A stretch of DNA of 64,000 bases from Helianthus annuus. Taxonomy: Eukaryota; Streptophyta; Magnoliopsida; Asterales; Asteraceae. The stretch's first letter is position 1; each line of letters opens with the position of its first letter. Of the stretch, positions 1 to 10,657 are shown in pieces. The stretch is from positions 141,135,827-141,199,826 of the forward strand of contig NC_035439.2 of assembly GCF_002127325.2 (NCBI RefSeq), in the 5' to 3' direction. Below the pieces are notes generated by a model, which was not told the DNA's origin, did not search any database, and was given only the letters and a program-made list of their open reading frames with translations. Made by a program: the position numbers and the translations under genes.

Positions 1-196
1 AGTTTACTTTTTGTTCCTTTTCTTGTATTTATGATAGAATTAGGGGTCTTTTTGCTTCTTTTGTGATTTTGAGCCCATTTCATCCTGAAAATACAAAAGG
101 AAGACAAAAACACTCTTTTTCCAACATTAGTACTCAAAAAGGGTTAGTTTTATGCCTTAATTGATGTGTTTTATATGTTGCATTTTACACACATCA
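1..196 (-). repeat. Element 1, 3' LTR (partial, 196 bp seen)
   Basis: These bases match 6079-6274 of the other LTR almost exactly and end in the same ACACATCA terminus. The rest lies left of the window. Confidence 0.9.
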
Positions 197-211
197 AATA
201 CCCCCACACTT
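197..211 (-). promoter_or_regulatory. Element 1 polypurine tract
   Basis: On the minus strand a purine-rich run (AAGTGTGGGGGTATT) abuts the LTR end directly, the position of the plus-strand DNA primer. Element 2 has the same tract at the same place. Confidence 0.85.
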
Positions 212-1470
212 GAACTTTTGCTTGTCCTCAAGCAAAACTCTTTTAATGTGGCTTACACTCCCAAATGGAATAGGTAGAAGAGAAGTTTTTTAACTTGTCC
301 TAGAGTGTCGGGAATCCAAGGTTTGTATAGGTTCTATTTTTATTTTATTTACAATCTTATTCGTCATGGTTTATTTTGAACTTTTCATAAGATAAACTAC
401 TTAATTGGGCATAGCATGCCTTATTAAAATTCCATTTATATACAAGTTCACATACCTCACGGGAGATCACTCAATCACTCGGCCGAAGGTGTATATTTAA
501 GTGAATCGCTCGAGAGCGGCACGGATTTACATTCTCCATATGCTTGCCAAGCGATCAATCCTCCTCCTTTTTAACTTTTTACCTTTGTAAATATCAAGAG
601 GTCTTTTGGGGTGAAGGCTTGGGTTTAAAGGTGGGTGGTTGGTTAGTGGTTAGTAAAAAGGGCGAAAATCGTAACAAGTGTCGGTTTTCGTGAAATACCT
701 TATTTTTGGTGATATTTATTTTTGAAGTATTTCTCCAAACAAGCTTTTTGTAGCTTATGTTTGTTTTTGACTTCATCATTTTTTTTTTTTTTTTTTTTTT
801 GATCACCTTAAATGGTATGTTTATGAAGAACCGAGTTTGTTACTAAAATAAAGGTAAAAAAAAAAAAATGAAAAATGTTTTTGATGGGTAAAAAATTTGT
901 TTTGGGGGTAATGAAATGAAAGGTTTAGGCTCAAAGGGGTTTTCTAGGGGGATTTTGGGTAGGTAAAAAAAAATGAAAAATAATGGTTTTGAAAGAAAAA
1001 TAGTTAGTCCTAATGCCTCCATCATTTACTTACTTGGGTTTAAGTTGGTAAGGACCGGGAATGTATCGTCGTGGCAAGTTCTAGATTTGTAAAGACCGAG
1101 CGGCTATTCACACAAGAAACGAAAAATGAGCATTTAATCTAAATATGTGTATTTTTATGCTCAATAAAGGCTCAAAACTCACTTTTTGTGGGAATGGGTT
1201 TTTTAATGTGATCAAGCATATATAATCGAATTTTAGCTAGACTTGTTATACCGGTTCATAATTTTCTTATGTTAGTTCTTTTTATCACGACGCTATCGGT
1301 TGTAAGTTTGTAAAAATATAACCCTTTTATAACTTGTTATTCCCAACTTAAACTAAGACAAGTAAATAATAAAAATGAAAAAGTTTTTGAAAAAAATTTG
1401 GGGTGTTTAGCGGTTCCAATAGAGTTTTGTGTAAGGCTTGTTTTAGGATTTTTGCAAAATTCCAAGGTTT

Positions 1471-1512
1471 TAGCATCCCCCCCACACTTAAATTACACAT
1501 TGTCCTCAATGT
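1471..1512 (-). promoter_or_regulatory. Element 1 internal second polypurine-like tract
   Basis: Minus strand reads AAGTGTGGGGGGGATG, preceded by GAGGACAATGTG. It resembles the terminal tract and its flank (GAGGACAAGC, then AAGTGTGGGGG) but lies about 1.28 kb inside the element. An extra internal tract is a known trait of Athila-type elements. Confidence 0.6.
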
Positions 1513-1588
1513 GTCCAAAAATAGAGTTTTTGGTTGATTAGAATATGTAAAAGTGTGTTTAAAAACAAAGATTTGTGTTACTGGCACT

Positions 1589-1765
1589 CTGGACACGGCC
1601 CCGTGGTCAAGTGCCAGTAACAAAAATTATAGAATTGAAACAGAAGCCTGGACACGGGGGCGTGTTCGCTGAACACGGCCCGTGTCCAGTTACCTGAACT
1701 GGGTGATTTCCTGCAGGGGGCTCAGCACGGGGCCGTGTTGGTTGGGCACGGCCCGTGTGGAGCCT
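1589..1765. repeat. Cluster of CACGGCCCCGTG-type palindromes downstream of gag-protease (element 1)
   Basis: At least five imperfect copies of a self-complementary motif (CACGGCCCCGTG, CACGGGGGCGTG, CACGGCCCGTG, CACGGGGCCGTG) occur within 180 bp. The same motif recurs in the gag leader (4264-4490) and upstream of the LTR TATA box. Confidence 0.85.
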
Positions 1766-1969
1766 TCTGTTCGGGAGATTTTTGTCGGTTTGTTCTGTTC
1801 TTCTGCAGGGTTCCATTTTTTTTTCTCATTCCCTTTTTCATCTATTACCACCATGAGTGTGATTTATTCTGCAAAAACTAAAAGATTAAACTAAACTAAG
1901 GATAGGTCCGCGGAATGCCTCCGTGGTGCGCCACGTTTATAAGGGTCCTTGGCTAGACCCAATTCCCGG

Positions 1970-4201
1970 TCACACGTCTTTTGATTGGGGTGCCTTGCCT
2001 CCCAAGTTACACCGTCGGAGAGCGGCATCCAAGCTTGAGTCGATAACCTTCATGTAGTGGATCGGGTCGTCATCCTCTATTCTTTTCCCAACTCCGAACT
2101 TTACCTCATCGTCCCCGTATCTCAAAGTTAGTGTCCCGTCATTCATGTCCACTACTGCTTGTGCGGTGGCAAGGAAAGGTCTCCCTAGAATAAGAGGGAC
2201 CTCGGTGTCTTCCTCCATGTCGAGTATGACAAAGTCAACAGGATAAACGAATCTGCTTACCCTTACCAAGACATTCTCGATGACACCTTGCGGGAACTTG
2301 ACTGATCGATCCGCGAGTTGTATGCTTATTTTTGTGGGGCTTGTGGTTCCCAAGCCAAGCCTTTTGAACATTGAATAGGGCATGAGGTTAATGCTAGCCC
2401 CTAAGTCGGCCAAGGCATTGCGAACGGGAGATTCCCCTATTGAGCACGGAATCGTGAAACTTCCGGGATCGATCTTTTTTTCGGGTAGTTTATTGAGCAC
2501 AAGGGCAGAGCATTCTTCGCCTAAATTAACTAATTGCAAATTTTCAATTTTCTTTTTATGTGTAAGGAAGTCCCTCATAAATTTAGAGTATTTGGGCATT
2601 TGGGTTAGGACTTCGATAAAAGGAATATTGACATGCAATTGTTTTAGCAAGCTTTCGAATTTTGCGAATTGCTCGTTGGTTTTTTGACGAATTAACCTAC
2701 CGGGGTACGGAACCCTAGGAGCCTTGGTAGGCTCTGTTGATGGTGGAGGGTCCTTCTCCTGCAGATTTGTTGGCGTTGATTCTTCAGCGGTTGGAGGTAC
2801 TTCTGCAGGCCCTACGGTCCGGTTTCGTAGCGTGATGAGGTGAACTTGCGCCTTCGGGTTGGTTTCGGTATTGCTAGGTAATGCGCCTTGTGGTCTTTCG
2901 GAAAAATTTTGAGCTAGTTGATTTATTTGTTTTTCTATGTTTTGAATGCTAGCCTGTTGATTCCTAAAGTTTGATTCTAATTGTAGGAATCTTTCCGAAT
3001 TTTTCTTGTCAGTGTCAGAGACGAGGCGAGATATAGTATCTTCGAGCCTTTCTCTTCCACTTTGTTGTTGAGTGAAATTTTGTGACTCATTTCTTGATTG
3101 CTGAAAGTTTGTTCGTTGTGGTTGTTGGTTACTACTATTGCCGGGCTCCCTCCAACCAAGGTTTGGGTGGTTTCGCCATCCTTGGTTGTAGGTCCCCGTT
3201 GGAGGACCCGACGGCCTAGGTCTATTATCAATGTAGTTTACCATTTCTTGTTGATCGTCCGTTTCTTTCATGCAACTCCAATTTTCATGTGACCCACCAC
3301 ACCCCTCACAAGCCATAACCGAGGCTGTTTTTGTTGTTTCTAATTTTTTTATTTTTGAAGAAAGGGCCTCGATTTGGGCTTGTAAAGAGGTGCTTTCGTC
3401 TACCTTATGGGCGCCCGGGGCGATAGTTTTATTTCCCCGGGGAGTGTGCCATTGAAAATTGGTTTGAGCAATTTCCTCAATCTGATTATATATTTCGTGT
3501 GGGCGTCGATTACCTAAAAGTCCCCCGGAGCTAGAATCAAGTGTCTGCCTAGTATGTGGCAACAACCCATTGTAGAAAGTGGATACTTGTTGCCATATTG
3601 CGAGGCCGTGATGGGGACACTTGCGTAATAGCTCCTTGAACCTTTCCCAAGTTTCATATAAGGATTCCCCGTCCTCTTGTGAGTATGTGTTAATTTCAGC
3701 CATTAATTTAGCAGTTTTGGAAGGAGGGAAATACTTATATAGAAATTTTTGGGCTAGTTCATCCCAGGTGTTTACCGATCCAGCTGGGAGGGTGTTGAGC
3801 CAAGCTTTCGCTCGGTCTTTTAGTGAGAATGGAAACATACGAAGGCGGATGGCGTCGTTTGATGCTCCATTGATCCGAAATGTATCACATATTTCTAAGA
3901 AATTAGTTATATGCAGATGGGGATCCTCGTCCGCGAGCCCGTGAAAGGTTGCGGAGTTTTGGAGCATTTGTATCAAGTGCGGTCGAAGTTCGAAGTTATT
4001 GGCTTCGACATTCGGGGCATTAATAGCGGCGCCGAGATTACCTACGGTGGGCCGTAAGTAATCCATGAGGGTACGTTGGTCCGCCATTGGGGGTGGGTCA
4101 CCCGAAACTTTCTCTTGGTTTTTGGCTTTTAACCTTTTTCTGAGAAAGCGTTCGGGTTCTTCTAATGGTTCCTTTATGTCTTTATTGGAACTGGAGCTCA
4201 T
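1970..4201 (-). CDS. Gag-protease polyprotein of an Athila-like retrotransposon (743 aa)
   Basis: Gag forms the virus-like particle and the protease would cut it. Residues about 86-226 form a plant retrotransposon gag domain (FPFSLKDRAKAWL, KYFPPSKT, ESLYETWERFKELLRKCPHHG). A zinc-knuckle-like motif CX2CX3HX4C starts at Cys298. After a Gln/Asn-rich stretch (about 325-430) comes a retropepsin-like domain with active-site motif DLGASINLMP at Asp599 and the flap-end motif PLILGRPFL. DLGA in place of DTGA/DSGA is usual in Athila/Tat elements. The frame starts at the ATG whose complement is at 4199-4201 and stops at 1970-1972 right after the protease; no pol follows. The frame is unbroken, so the protein could still be made. 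It reads leftwards from the 5' LTR at 4605-6274. Confidence 0.9.
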   Translation of the reverse strand: MSSSSNKDIKEPLEEPERFLRKRLKAKNQEKVSGDPPPMADQRTLMDYLRPTVGNLGAAINAPNVEANNFELRPHLIQMLQNSATFHGLADEDPHLHITNFLEICDTFRINGASNDAIRLRMFPFSLKDRAKAWLNTLPAGSVNTWDELAQKFLYKYFPPSKTAKLMAEINTYSQEDGESLYETWERFKELLRKCPHHGLAIWQQVSTFYNGLLPHTRQTLDSSSGGLLGNRRPHEIYNQIEEIAQTNFQWHTPRGNKTIAPGAHKVDESTSLQAQIEALSSKIKKLETTKTASVMACEGCGGSHENWSCMKETDDQQEMVNYIDNRPRPSGPPTGTYNQGWRNHPNLGWREPGNSSNQQPQRTNFQQSRNESQNFTQQQSGRERLEDTISRLVSDTDKKNSERFLQLESNFRNQQASIQNIEKQINQLAQNFSERPQGALPSNTETNPKAQVHLITLRNRTVGPAEVPPTAEESTPTNLQEKDPPPSTEPTKAPRVPYPGRLIRQKTNEQFAKFESLLKQLHVNIPFIEVLTQMPKYSKFMRDFLTHKKKIENLQLVNLGEECSALVLNKLPEKKIDPGSFTIPCSIGESPVRNALADLGASINLMPYSMFKRLGLGTTSPTKISIQLADRSVKFPQGVIENVLVRVSRFVYPVDFVILDMEEDTEVPLILGRPFLATAQAVVDMNDGTLTLRYGDDEVKFGVGKRIEDDDPIHYMKVIDSSLDAALRRCNLGGKAPQSKDV

Positions 4202-4263
4202 ACACTACGCGAGGGTGGCGTCGGGTTCCAAGTCCTGCAATAAAAACAGAAAAGAATGTTGGT

Positions 4264-4490
4264 CAGAAGGTTCACCACGGCCCCGTGTCGAGCGAACACG
4301 GCCCCGTGGTCGGAGGTACAGTGGTTGTTTTTCAGATCCCAGTTACTGGAAGTTGGACACGACCCCGTGTTGCACCGACACGGCCCCGTGGTCAGCCTTC
4401 TGTTAACTTGAAAAACAAAAACTGCCAGTAACGTTGCTGAGCACGGCCCGTGTCCGACCAGGCACGGCCCCGTGCTGAGCTCTGCAGAAG
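4264..4490. repeat. Palindrome cluster in the leader of element 1
   Basis: Six or more CACGGCCCCGTG-like motifs lie between primer site and gag start. They would be in the RNA leader and could pair with one another. Element 2 has an equivalent cluster at 31690-31890. Confidence 0.85.
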
Positions 4491-4580
4491 CTGAAAAATC
4501 TGAAAAAAAAATCCTAAAAATTAAAGAAAAATAAAAAGATGATTAGGCCGTTGATTCCTAACTTTCTTAAAATCCTTGTG

Positions 4581-4598
4581 TCCCCGGCAGCGGCGCCA
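4581..4598 (-). promoter_or_regulatory. Element 1 primer binding site (tRNA-Asp)
   Basis: Minus strand TGGCGCCGCTGCCGGGGA lies six bases inside the LTR. It matches the complement of the plant tRNA-Asp 3' end with one mismatch; element 2 has the perfect form. Confidence 0.85.
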
Positions 4599-4604
4599 AA
4601 AACT

Positions 4605-6274
4605 TGATGTGCGTAAGTGTGTATATGTTTTTAGATGTTTATTTAAGCCCTTTTTACACTTTTAGCCAAGTTTTAAATTTATAAAACACGATATTTACTA
4701 ACACTAAACACACATATGGGCAAGTGCACCCATCGTGGACGTAGTATAGTGTTGGTAAGATACCGAGGTCGTCCAAGGACACAAGAGCTTTTAATACCGG
4801 TTTATCCTCAACGTCTAATCAAATCAAAAAGTTAGAAAAATATTTTAAACTAATAAAAACTAACTAAATGCTGAAAAATAAAATAAAATAAAAAACAGAT
4901 AGACAAGATGAATCACTTGGATCCGACTCGTGTATTAGTATAACCTTTGATTATTTTCGCACTTTTGCACTTGTTTAAGAGATTATCTTAGTTATTGTAG
5001 TAGGCCCCTCTTTTGAAGGCGACGTTACCCTCAACCCAGTAGTTTGAGTCAGCAAGGATACAATCCTAAAGGGTCGGATTATTGAAAGATAATGAATTAA
5101 GTTATTAATGCAAATTATGGTAGGCCCCGTTTTCGGCGGTGACGTTACCCTCGACTAAGTAGTCTGAGTCAGCAGGGATACAGTCCTAAATAGCCGGGTT
5201 ATAGTATTAATAGTAGTTAGCTTATGAGGGGGTCAAAGAGTTTGGATCCCCGCCATCCAATACCCATAGGCATTGAAGGCGGTCCTATTAAATTTGACCC
5301 AGGTCCCAAGCAGGACCTCTAAACGCTGAACAAGGGCAAGACCTTTACCAAACCGTTCCCTTAACCCCCGACCGGGTAGCCAACATACCTCCATATAGAC
5401 CGTGGAGATATGAATGGTGAAAATCTTTTATTTTATATAGACAGTAAAATAATGCCAAGACACCACGGACAAACGATAAGGAAAGATCACCTTCAACATA
5501 AGTAACTAGTTATTAAAGTCATTAATACAAAACCAAATAAAAAGTGCAAAAGATTAAAAATAAAAAGTATTATACTAAACACTTGTCTTCACCAAGTGAT
5601 GTAAGAGACTTAGGCAAACATGGCCTTGATTGTCAAGAACTCTTACGATCAATCTTGGATCCCGAGACGACTCACACACTCTATGATGGACAATGGATGA
5701 TGGTGGTGGATGATGGTGTTATGGTGGTGATGGGTGGTGGATGAAGTGTGAGAGAGGTGGTGTGCCAAGGGATGAGAGAGAATGGAACCAAGCTCCTCTA
5801 TTTATAGGCTGAACAGAACGCTGGACACGGCCCCGTGCCCGTCTGACATTCTCTCTCTTCATTAATTGTAATTGCGAATTACAATTAATGCGCCTGCTGT
5901 ACTTTCAACACGCCCCCGTGTCCGCTGGGCACGGCCCCGTGGTGAGCAATGGAAGCTTCTACTGGTTTGTCTTTTCTGCTGCTTCCTGGGCACGCCCCCG
6001 TGTTCACTGGACACGGGGCGTGTTCAGACTCTGTTCTTCTTCTTCTTTGTCTTGGGAGGTGCCGTTGAGGGTCCGGGCAGTTTACTTTTTGTTCCTTTTC
6101 TTGTATTTATGATAGAATTAGGGGTCTTTTTGCTTCTTTTGTGATTTTGAGCCCATTTCATCCTGAAAATACAAAAGGAAGACAAAAACACTCTTTTTCC
6201 AACATTAGTACTCAAAAAGGGTTAGTTTTATGCCTTAATTGATGTGTTTTATATGTTGCATTTTACACACATCA
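4605..6274 (-). repeat. Element 1, 5' LTR (1670 bp)
   Basis: It is bounded by TGATGTG and ACACATCA and followed (on the minus strand) by the primer site. It is closely similar to the element 2 LTRs. On the minus strand the order is upstream palindrome cluster (5822-6020), TATA box (5798-5807), then a long transcribed part. Confidence 0.9.
5798..5807 (-). promoter_or_regulatory. TATA box of element 1 LTR
   Basis: Minus strand CTATAAATAG, a canonical plant TATA box, directly downstream of the CACGGCCCCGTG cluster. Confidence 0.7.
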
Positions 6275-7044
6275 ATAATATTTACCGCTTGATTGAGCAT
6301 CATATCTTCCATCGCTTAGGTGGTTAATTGAATAATGTGATCGGCTCATTTAAACAGTTTTGTTTCTTAAAAGCCTTTGGGGGGTTAATGACCGTTGTCC
6401 CGAATATCCTTGGCATCATTTTACGAAATGGCCACGACCTCGACATCCCGGTGTAGGCGTACACCCGGTATATTATGTCGACATTATTATTTAAAAGATG
6501 TAGCCGTTGGTTTTTATACTACGGTTTTACGCAATGTGGTGTGTCTATTAATCTTTAACCCGGACAGGATCCGGGCTACTGAACGCATAAAAGGACATGT
6601 AATACGTTCAAAAGATTTTAATAATTTTCCCAAGTTATAAAAGAATTTGTGCCATGTGCATTCAAATCAATTCTAAATAAACATTTTCAAATGTGTCAGT
6701 TGAACGTATTTACCAGTGTAAACTGACGTATTTTTTCCCAAAAGATTAAGTGCAGGTACTATACGAAATTGGCTGGTAATAGCTTCCTAAGCATCACGAA
6801 TAGTCTCGCAAACTCGATGTTGTATCTGAATGAACAATATTTTATCATTATTTTGATCCACTGTGGATACATTCGACTTCTGTAATACATTTGATATTAC
6901 AACCAGAGGTTGAAGTATATATTTATCTTTAAGCTTCCGCTGTGCATTCATATAATTGTGTGGTTGACTATATTGTTGCCAACTACGTCACGGTAATCCC
7001 CCACCGGGCCCACTGGTGATACACGTGGAAATCGGGGTGTGACA
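6275..7044 (+). repeat. Element A 5' LTR, last 770 bp
   Basis: It matches 46951-47720 of the A 3' LTR with roughly eight differences and ends GGGGTGTGACA. Its left part was cut off by insertion of element 1. Confidence 0.9.
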
Positions 7045-7047
7045 GGT

Positions 7048-7061
7048 TGGTATCAGAGCCA
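7048..7061 (+). promoter_or_regulatory. Element A primer binding site (initiator tRNA-Met)
   Basis: TGGTATCAGAGCCA, the usual complement of the initiator tRNA-Met 3' end, begins 3 bases after the LTR. Confidence 0.9.
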
Positions 7062-7220
7062 ACATTGAATGAATTAAACACTATCTTAATGTGTTTAATC
7101 TCAGTGACACAATTGCACATACTTGAGTCTAGACAAGAACTTAGGACAAATTCGAATTGTTATTCCAATTTTGTCTTTATCTTTTATTATTGGTATTTAA
7201 AGTTTTATAAAGCAGGAAAC

Positions 7221-8435
7221 ATGCCGCCAGTGATATTCCGAGGAAGAGGAAGGGGAAGACGAGGCAGAGGAGAGATCGTTACTCATCACGATCACGAAGC
7301 CGGACCTTCAGGTACGCGAGCTCCTTCGACTACAAGGAGTGAAGAACCGCAGAGGCGAAGAGACCTTTACGAACCTGCGAGGCATTCCACCTCGCACAGC
7401 TCGACGCCATCATACCGGCACTCTTTCGGGCCAAATTCAGAAAATGATCCCAACAACCCGCAACCCTCCTTCATACCTCTACAGCGTTCGGTATCACACC
7501 GAAATTATGACGACCCTACTCCATACTTCATAGGTCAGTTTAATCCAGCTGACTACATACAGGAACCTTCAGGCTTTGTTCCATTAGGGCCACAAGATCA
7601 CTTCTCCGAAGATCATATGGACGAAGATACTGATCCGACAGAACCTGCTCGTGGTACGCCCACGCATCCAATAGAAGTCTCTGATGGGTCATCCTTCCAT
7701 GGCACACCCTATCAGGGGCCTGATAGCTTTCAAGCGTTGTTCGACCGACATGAGTGGTAGTACACGCCACCTCAGCAGACATCACAACAACCGCGACATC
7801 CGCAAGATCCTTCCGAGGATTCACGCTTCGTGGCAGTTACGCCACCACCTCCGCCACCGGCGCAACCAGTAATCCCTGATCCGCCAAGGCGTAGGAGGAC
7901 AAATACTCGTATGTCCACACGAGGAGGAGGGGGTATCCACTTCAGCACCCCTCGACACTCTAGTAGTAGCCACTATCCGCCACTACAAGAAGAAGGACCT
8001 TCAAGTCCTATACAGGAGGCGAACTCCGCACCAGCTGCACCAAATTCGCCACCATTTGGGTATGACCAACCCATACCTGCTTACACGGGTCCAACGGCTT
8101 ACAACCCGTTCGAACCGTCGCAAGCGCATTACAACTACAATTATGTGCGCGACCCATATGTGGTGTCGGCTAGATATAATGCACGCTATCCTGACGGAGC
8201 TCATGGGAACATGGGAGCACCGGACTACTCAGCTCATGGGTATCCAATACCTCCCAGACCTCCAGTTCCGCAACAAGCGCCACAACCACGTTTCTCTCCT
8301 CCTGAACAGGAAGAGATACTCCAACGACTAGATCGCGTGGAGAGAGAGTTCGAGGAAGAGAAAAAGAGCCACCGAGGATTTCTCAAAGGCTTAGCAAACC
8401 TACTAAAGGGCAAGAAGAAGAAACGTGACCATTAG
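7221..8435 (+). pseudogene. ORF1 of element A: extra protein ahead of gag, broken by one stop
   Basis: A 404-codon frame between primer site and gag, not part of the standard gag-pol. The N-terminus is Arg/Gly-rich (FRGRGRGRRGRGE), resembling an RGG-type RNA-binding tail. The middle is Pro/Ser/His-rich and probably disordered. The C-terminus has a short charged helix (QRLDRVEREFEEEKK) and ends in a Lys-rich tail (KGKKKKRDH). A TAG at 7758-7760 stands where the B copy has TAC; the frame is open before and after it. I chose the ATG at 7221 because it opens the conserved frame and follows an AG (7214-7215) that looks like a 3' splice site. Function unknown; I recognise no family. Confidence 0.75.
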
Positions 8436-8469
8436 TCCTTATGTACGTTCTAATGTAATGTTTATTTTA

Positions 8470-8580
8470 AAAAGAAGTCCCTGCGTGGACATTCATCGTA
8501 TTTCAGTCCCTACGTGGACTTATCTTTTAGTCCTTGCATGGACACTTATCTTATATTAGTCCCTGCGTGGACTTGTCACT
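8470..8580 (+). repeat. Short repeats AGTCCCTGCGTGGAC (x4)
   Basis: Four imperfect copies of a 15-mer spaced about 25-35 bp, right after ORF1. The same set is in element B at 33880-33985. Confidence 0.8.
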
Positions 8581-8975
8581 TATTTTAAACCTCTATGGAG
8601 GTAAGTACTATTTGAAAGACCGGTTTAGGGCAATAAGTGATTGTATTTGAGATTATGGAACGTATGTTATGAGTTTTGTTTTAATATGTATGAAATAAAT
8701 CGAAACCATTCCTTTTAAAATTGATCTGCCTAAATAAAGAATCTTAAGGGTGAAACCTAGCCTGGTGTCTTTTAAGATCCGGCCAAGATGGTAAGACCTA
8801 ATTGAAAAGATTCTGATTCCCTGTTAACCTCTGCAAGCATGTTGACGATCATGGCAGATGTGATTCGTTAAAATCACACAAGTCATTCTTATACAATAAT
8901 CCTTTAAAGGATTTCAAAGACCCAACTAAATGATTTATAAGTCATGGGCAAGGATCATCAATAAAGGTGATCAAA

Positions 8976-9190
8976 TTATTAAAACATCCATTAGAGATGT
9001 AGTGCCTACGGGCCAATCATGTTAAAACATCCATTAGTGATGTAGTGCCTGCGGGCCAACCTTATTAAGACATCCATTAGTGATGTAGTGCCTACGGGCC
9101 AACCTTATTAAAACATCCATTAGAGATGTAGTGCCTACGGGCCAACCATATTAAAACATCTATTAGTGATGTAATGCCTATGGGCCATAA
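8976..9190 (+). repeat. 43-bp tandem repeat, five copies
   Basis: Five imperfect units of about 43 bp, each with the hairpin-forming core CATCCATTAGNGATG and the tail GTGCCTACGGGCC. Element B has three units (34379-34505). It lies in the non-coding DNA between ORF1 and gag. Confidence 0.85.
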
Positions 9191-9513
9191 TAATTGTCTT
9201 ATAACGACAAAAGACAGTGGTGGTTTATGACTCCCTGTCAGAAAGAGATAAAAGAACTACGGTTCAAATCTCTATGCCTTTGATTCTCTGAAATCTCGGC
9301 TAATATTATAAAACATCCTCGTGATTAGGCTTTACGCCGCCAATATTATTATTATAATTAAAATAGGATATACTCAAATCCTAAAATTAAGTGAGTAATA
9401 AGTTAACCAAATATGGTCTCTATTACCATGGTTAACGAATTGTCATAAAAGATAATTCTATAATAAGCTCCTGAATAAAATTTTGTTATCTTCTGTAACA
9501 GATTCAAGTTACA

Positions 9514-10657
9514 ATGGCGGATCCCAATGGAGAGAATAGCCATACAAATGAAGATGACTACGACAATGCGCAAGTGCATCTGACAGGTACACAGCTAAAG
9601 GCTCTGATTGACAACGCTGTTCAGGCAGCTCTGGATCGTCAATATACTGAGTCTCAAGGCAGAACCGTATCAAAACCACCCTCCAAACCAAAGTCACAAT
9701 CCAAACCACTCTCCAAACCCAAGAAAGATGACGATAATCACTCGTCAGCTGAGAATAGTATTCGTCGTGAACGAGAATATACTGATGCGTCCGGTGCCAA
9801 GGGTTGCACCTACAAGTACTTCGTGTCTTGTAAGCCCCGGGAATTCACAGGGGAGAAGGGTGCTGTTGATTGTATCACCTGGCTGGATGAGATGGACACT
9901 ATTGTGGACATCAGTGGGTGCGCGGAGAAGGATGTGGTGAAGTTTGTGTCACAATCATTTAAGGGCGAGGCCCTAGCGTGGTGGAGAGCGTTGGTACAAG
10001 CATCGGGTAAGTCTGCTCTATACAAGATGACATGGGAGGAATTTATTGCTCTCATTAAAGAAAACTACTGCCCTCAGCATGAGGTGGAGAAGATCGAGTC
10101 TGATTTTGTGTCATTGGTAATGACAAACCTGGACTGCCAGGCCTACTTGACGAGCTTCAATACGATGTCTCGCCTGGTTCCGTACCTTGTGACACCAGAG
10201 TCCAAAAGAATCGCTCGTTTCATTGGGGGATTAGAGCCTGCGATAAAGGCTAGTGTGATGGCCTCTCGGCCGACGACCTTCAGGTCAGTAACTGACCTCT
10301 CCTTGTATCTCACTTTAGATGCTGTCCGTCTGAGGACGCTAAGGAGCAAGGAGGCGGAAAAGAGGAAACGTGAGGACGACACCTCACGGAGGTCAGGAAA
10401 GAAACACCGTGGAAACGGTGAAGGCAAGAGAGGGACTGAAGCAAAAAAAGATGGCCAAGCTGGAGAAAGGCCCAAATGCAAAATCTGCCAGAAACCCCAT
10501 TCTGGAAAATGTAGGTTTGGGTCAAATTCACAGTCCCAGCCAAAGTCTTTTGCCTGTGGACTATGCAAGTCCAAGGACCATAAGACGGTGGACTGCAAGA
10601 AAATCAAGGATGCAACATGCTATGGTTGCAATGAAAAGGGGCATATCAAGAGTAACT
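9514..10657 (+). pseudogene. Gag part of element A gag-pol, cut by element 3
   Basis: 381 codons from the ATG at 9514, which lies 12 bases after a 3'-splice-like AG (TTCTGTAACAG). Domains: gag core at about residues 95-255 ([39 protein letters not shown]), a basic stretch, then zinc knuckles including CX2CX4HX4C ([14 protein letters not shown]). The last knuckle ([13 protein letters not shown]) loses its final Cys at the insertion point. The frame resumes at 22022. Gag would build the particle and bind the element RNA. Confidence 0.88.
10653..10657 (+). repeat. Target-site duplication TAACT, left copy (element 3)
   Basis: TAACT precedes the LTR here and follows it at 22017-22021. Element B shows the uninterrupted site (AGCAACTGCCC). 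Confidence 0.95.

Larger units (their letters stand above)
212..1969 (-). other. Element 1 non-coding region between gag-protease and 3' LTR
   Basis: About 1.76 kb with no credible ORF. It holds homopolymer runs (T-rich around 780-800), an internal polypurine-like tract and a palindrome cluster. The matching region of element 2 (28562-30237) is closely similar, so it is conserved between the two elements although it codes for nothing visible. In autonomous Athila elements the region after pol can carry an env-like gene; no trace of one was recognised. Confidence 0.7.
1..6274 (-). mobile_element. Element 1: Athila-like Ty3/gypsy retrotransposon, non-autonomous, left end outside window
   Basis: The element reads right to left: 5' LTR at 4605-6274, tRNA-Asp primer site at 4581-4598, leader, gag-protease ORF (4201 to 1970), about 1.77 kb of non-coding DNA, polypurine tract at 197-211, then the 3' LTR, of which only 196 bp lie in the window. 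LTR ends are TGATGTG...CACATCA. No reverse transcriptase, RNase H or integrase is present, and the space between gag and the 3' LTR is too short to have held them, so it must use enzymes from a helper. Athila assignment rests on the Asp primer site, the DLGA protease motif and the extra internal polypurine tract. It is inserted in the 5' LTR of element A. From the intact A LTR the target duplication should be ATAAT, whose left copy lies outside the window. Confidence 0.88.

Noticed and set aside
4065..4431. Plus-strand frames of 113 and 88 codons
   Set aside because: Opposite to the gag-protease gene and its leader; residues such as ARPRG come from the CACGGCCCCGTG motifs.
6395..6640. 81-codon frame, also at 47071-47316
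   Set aside because: Part of the element A LTR, repeated because both LTRs are present; no domain and interrupted in the B LTRs.
8976..9190. Possible CRISPR-like array
   Set aside because: Units are directly tandem without unique spacers and lie within a plant retrotransposon.
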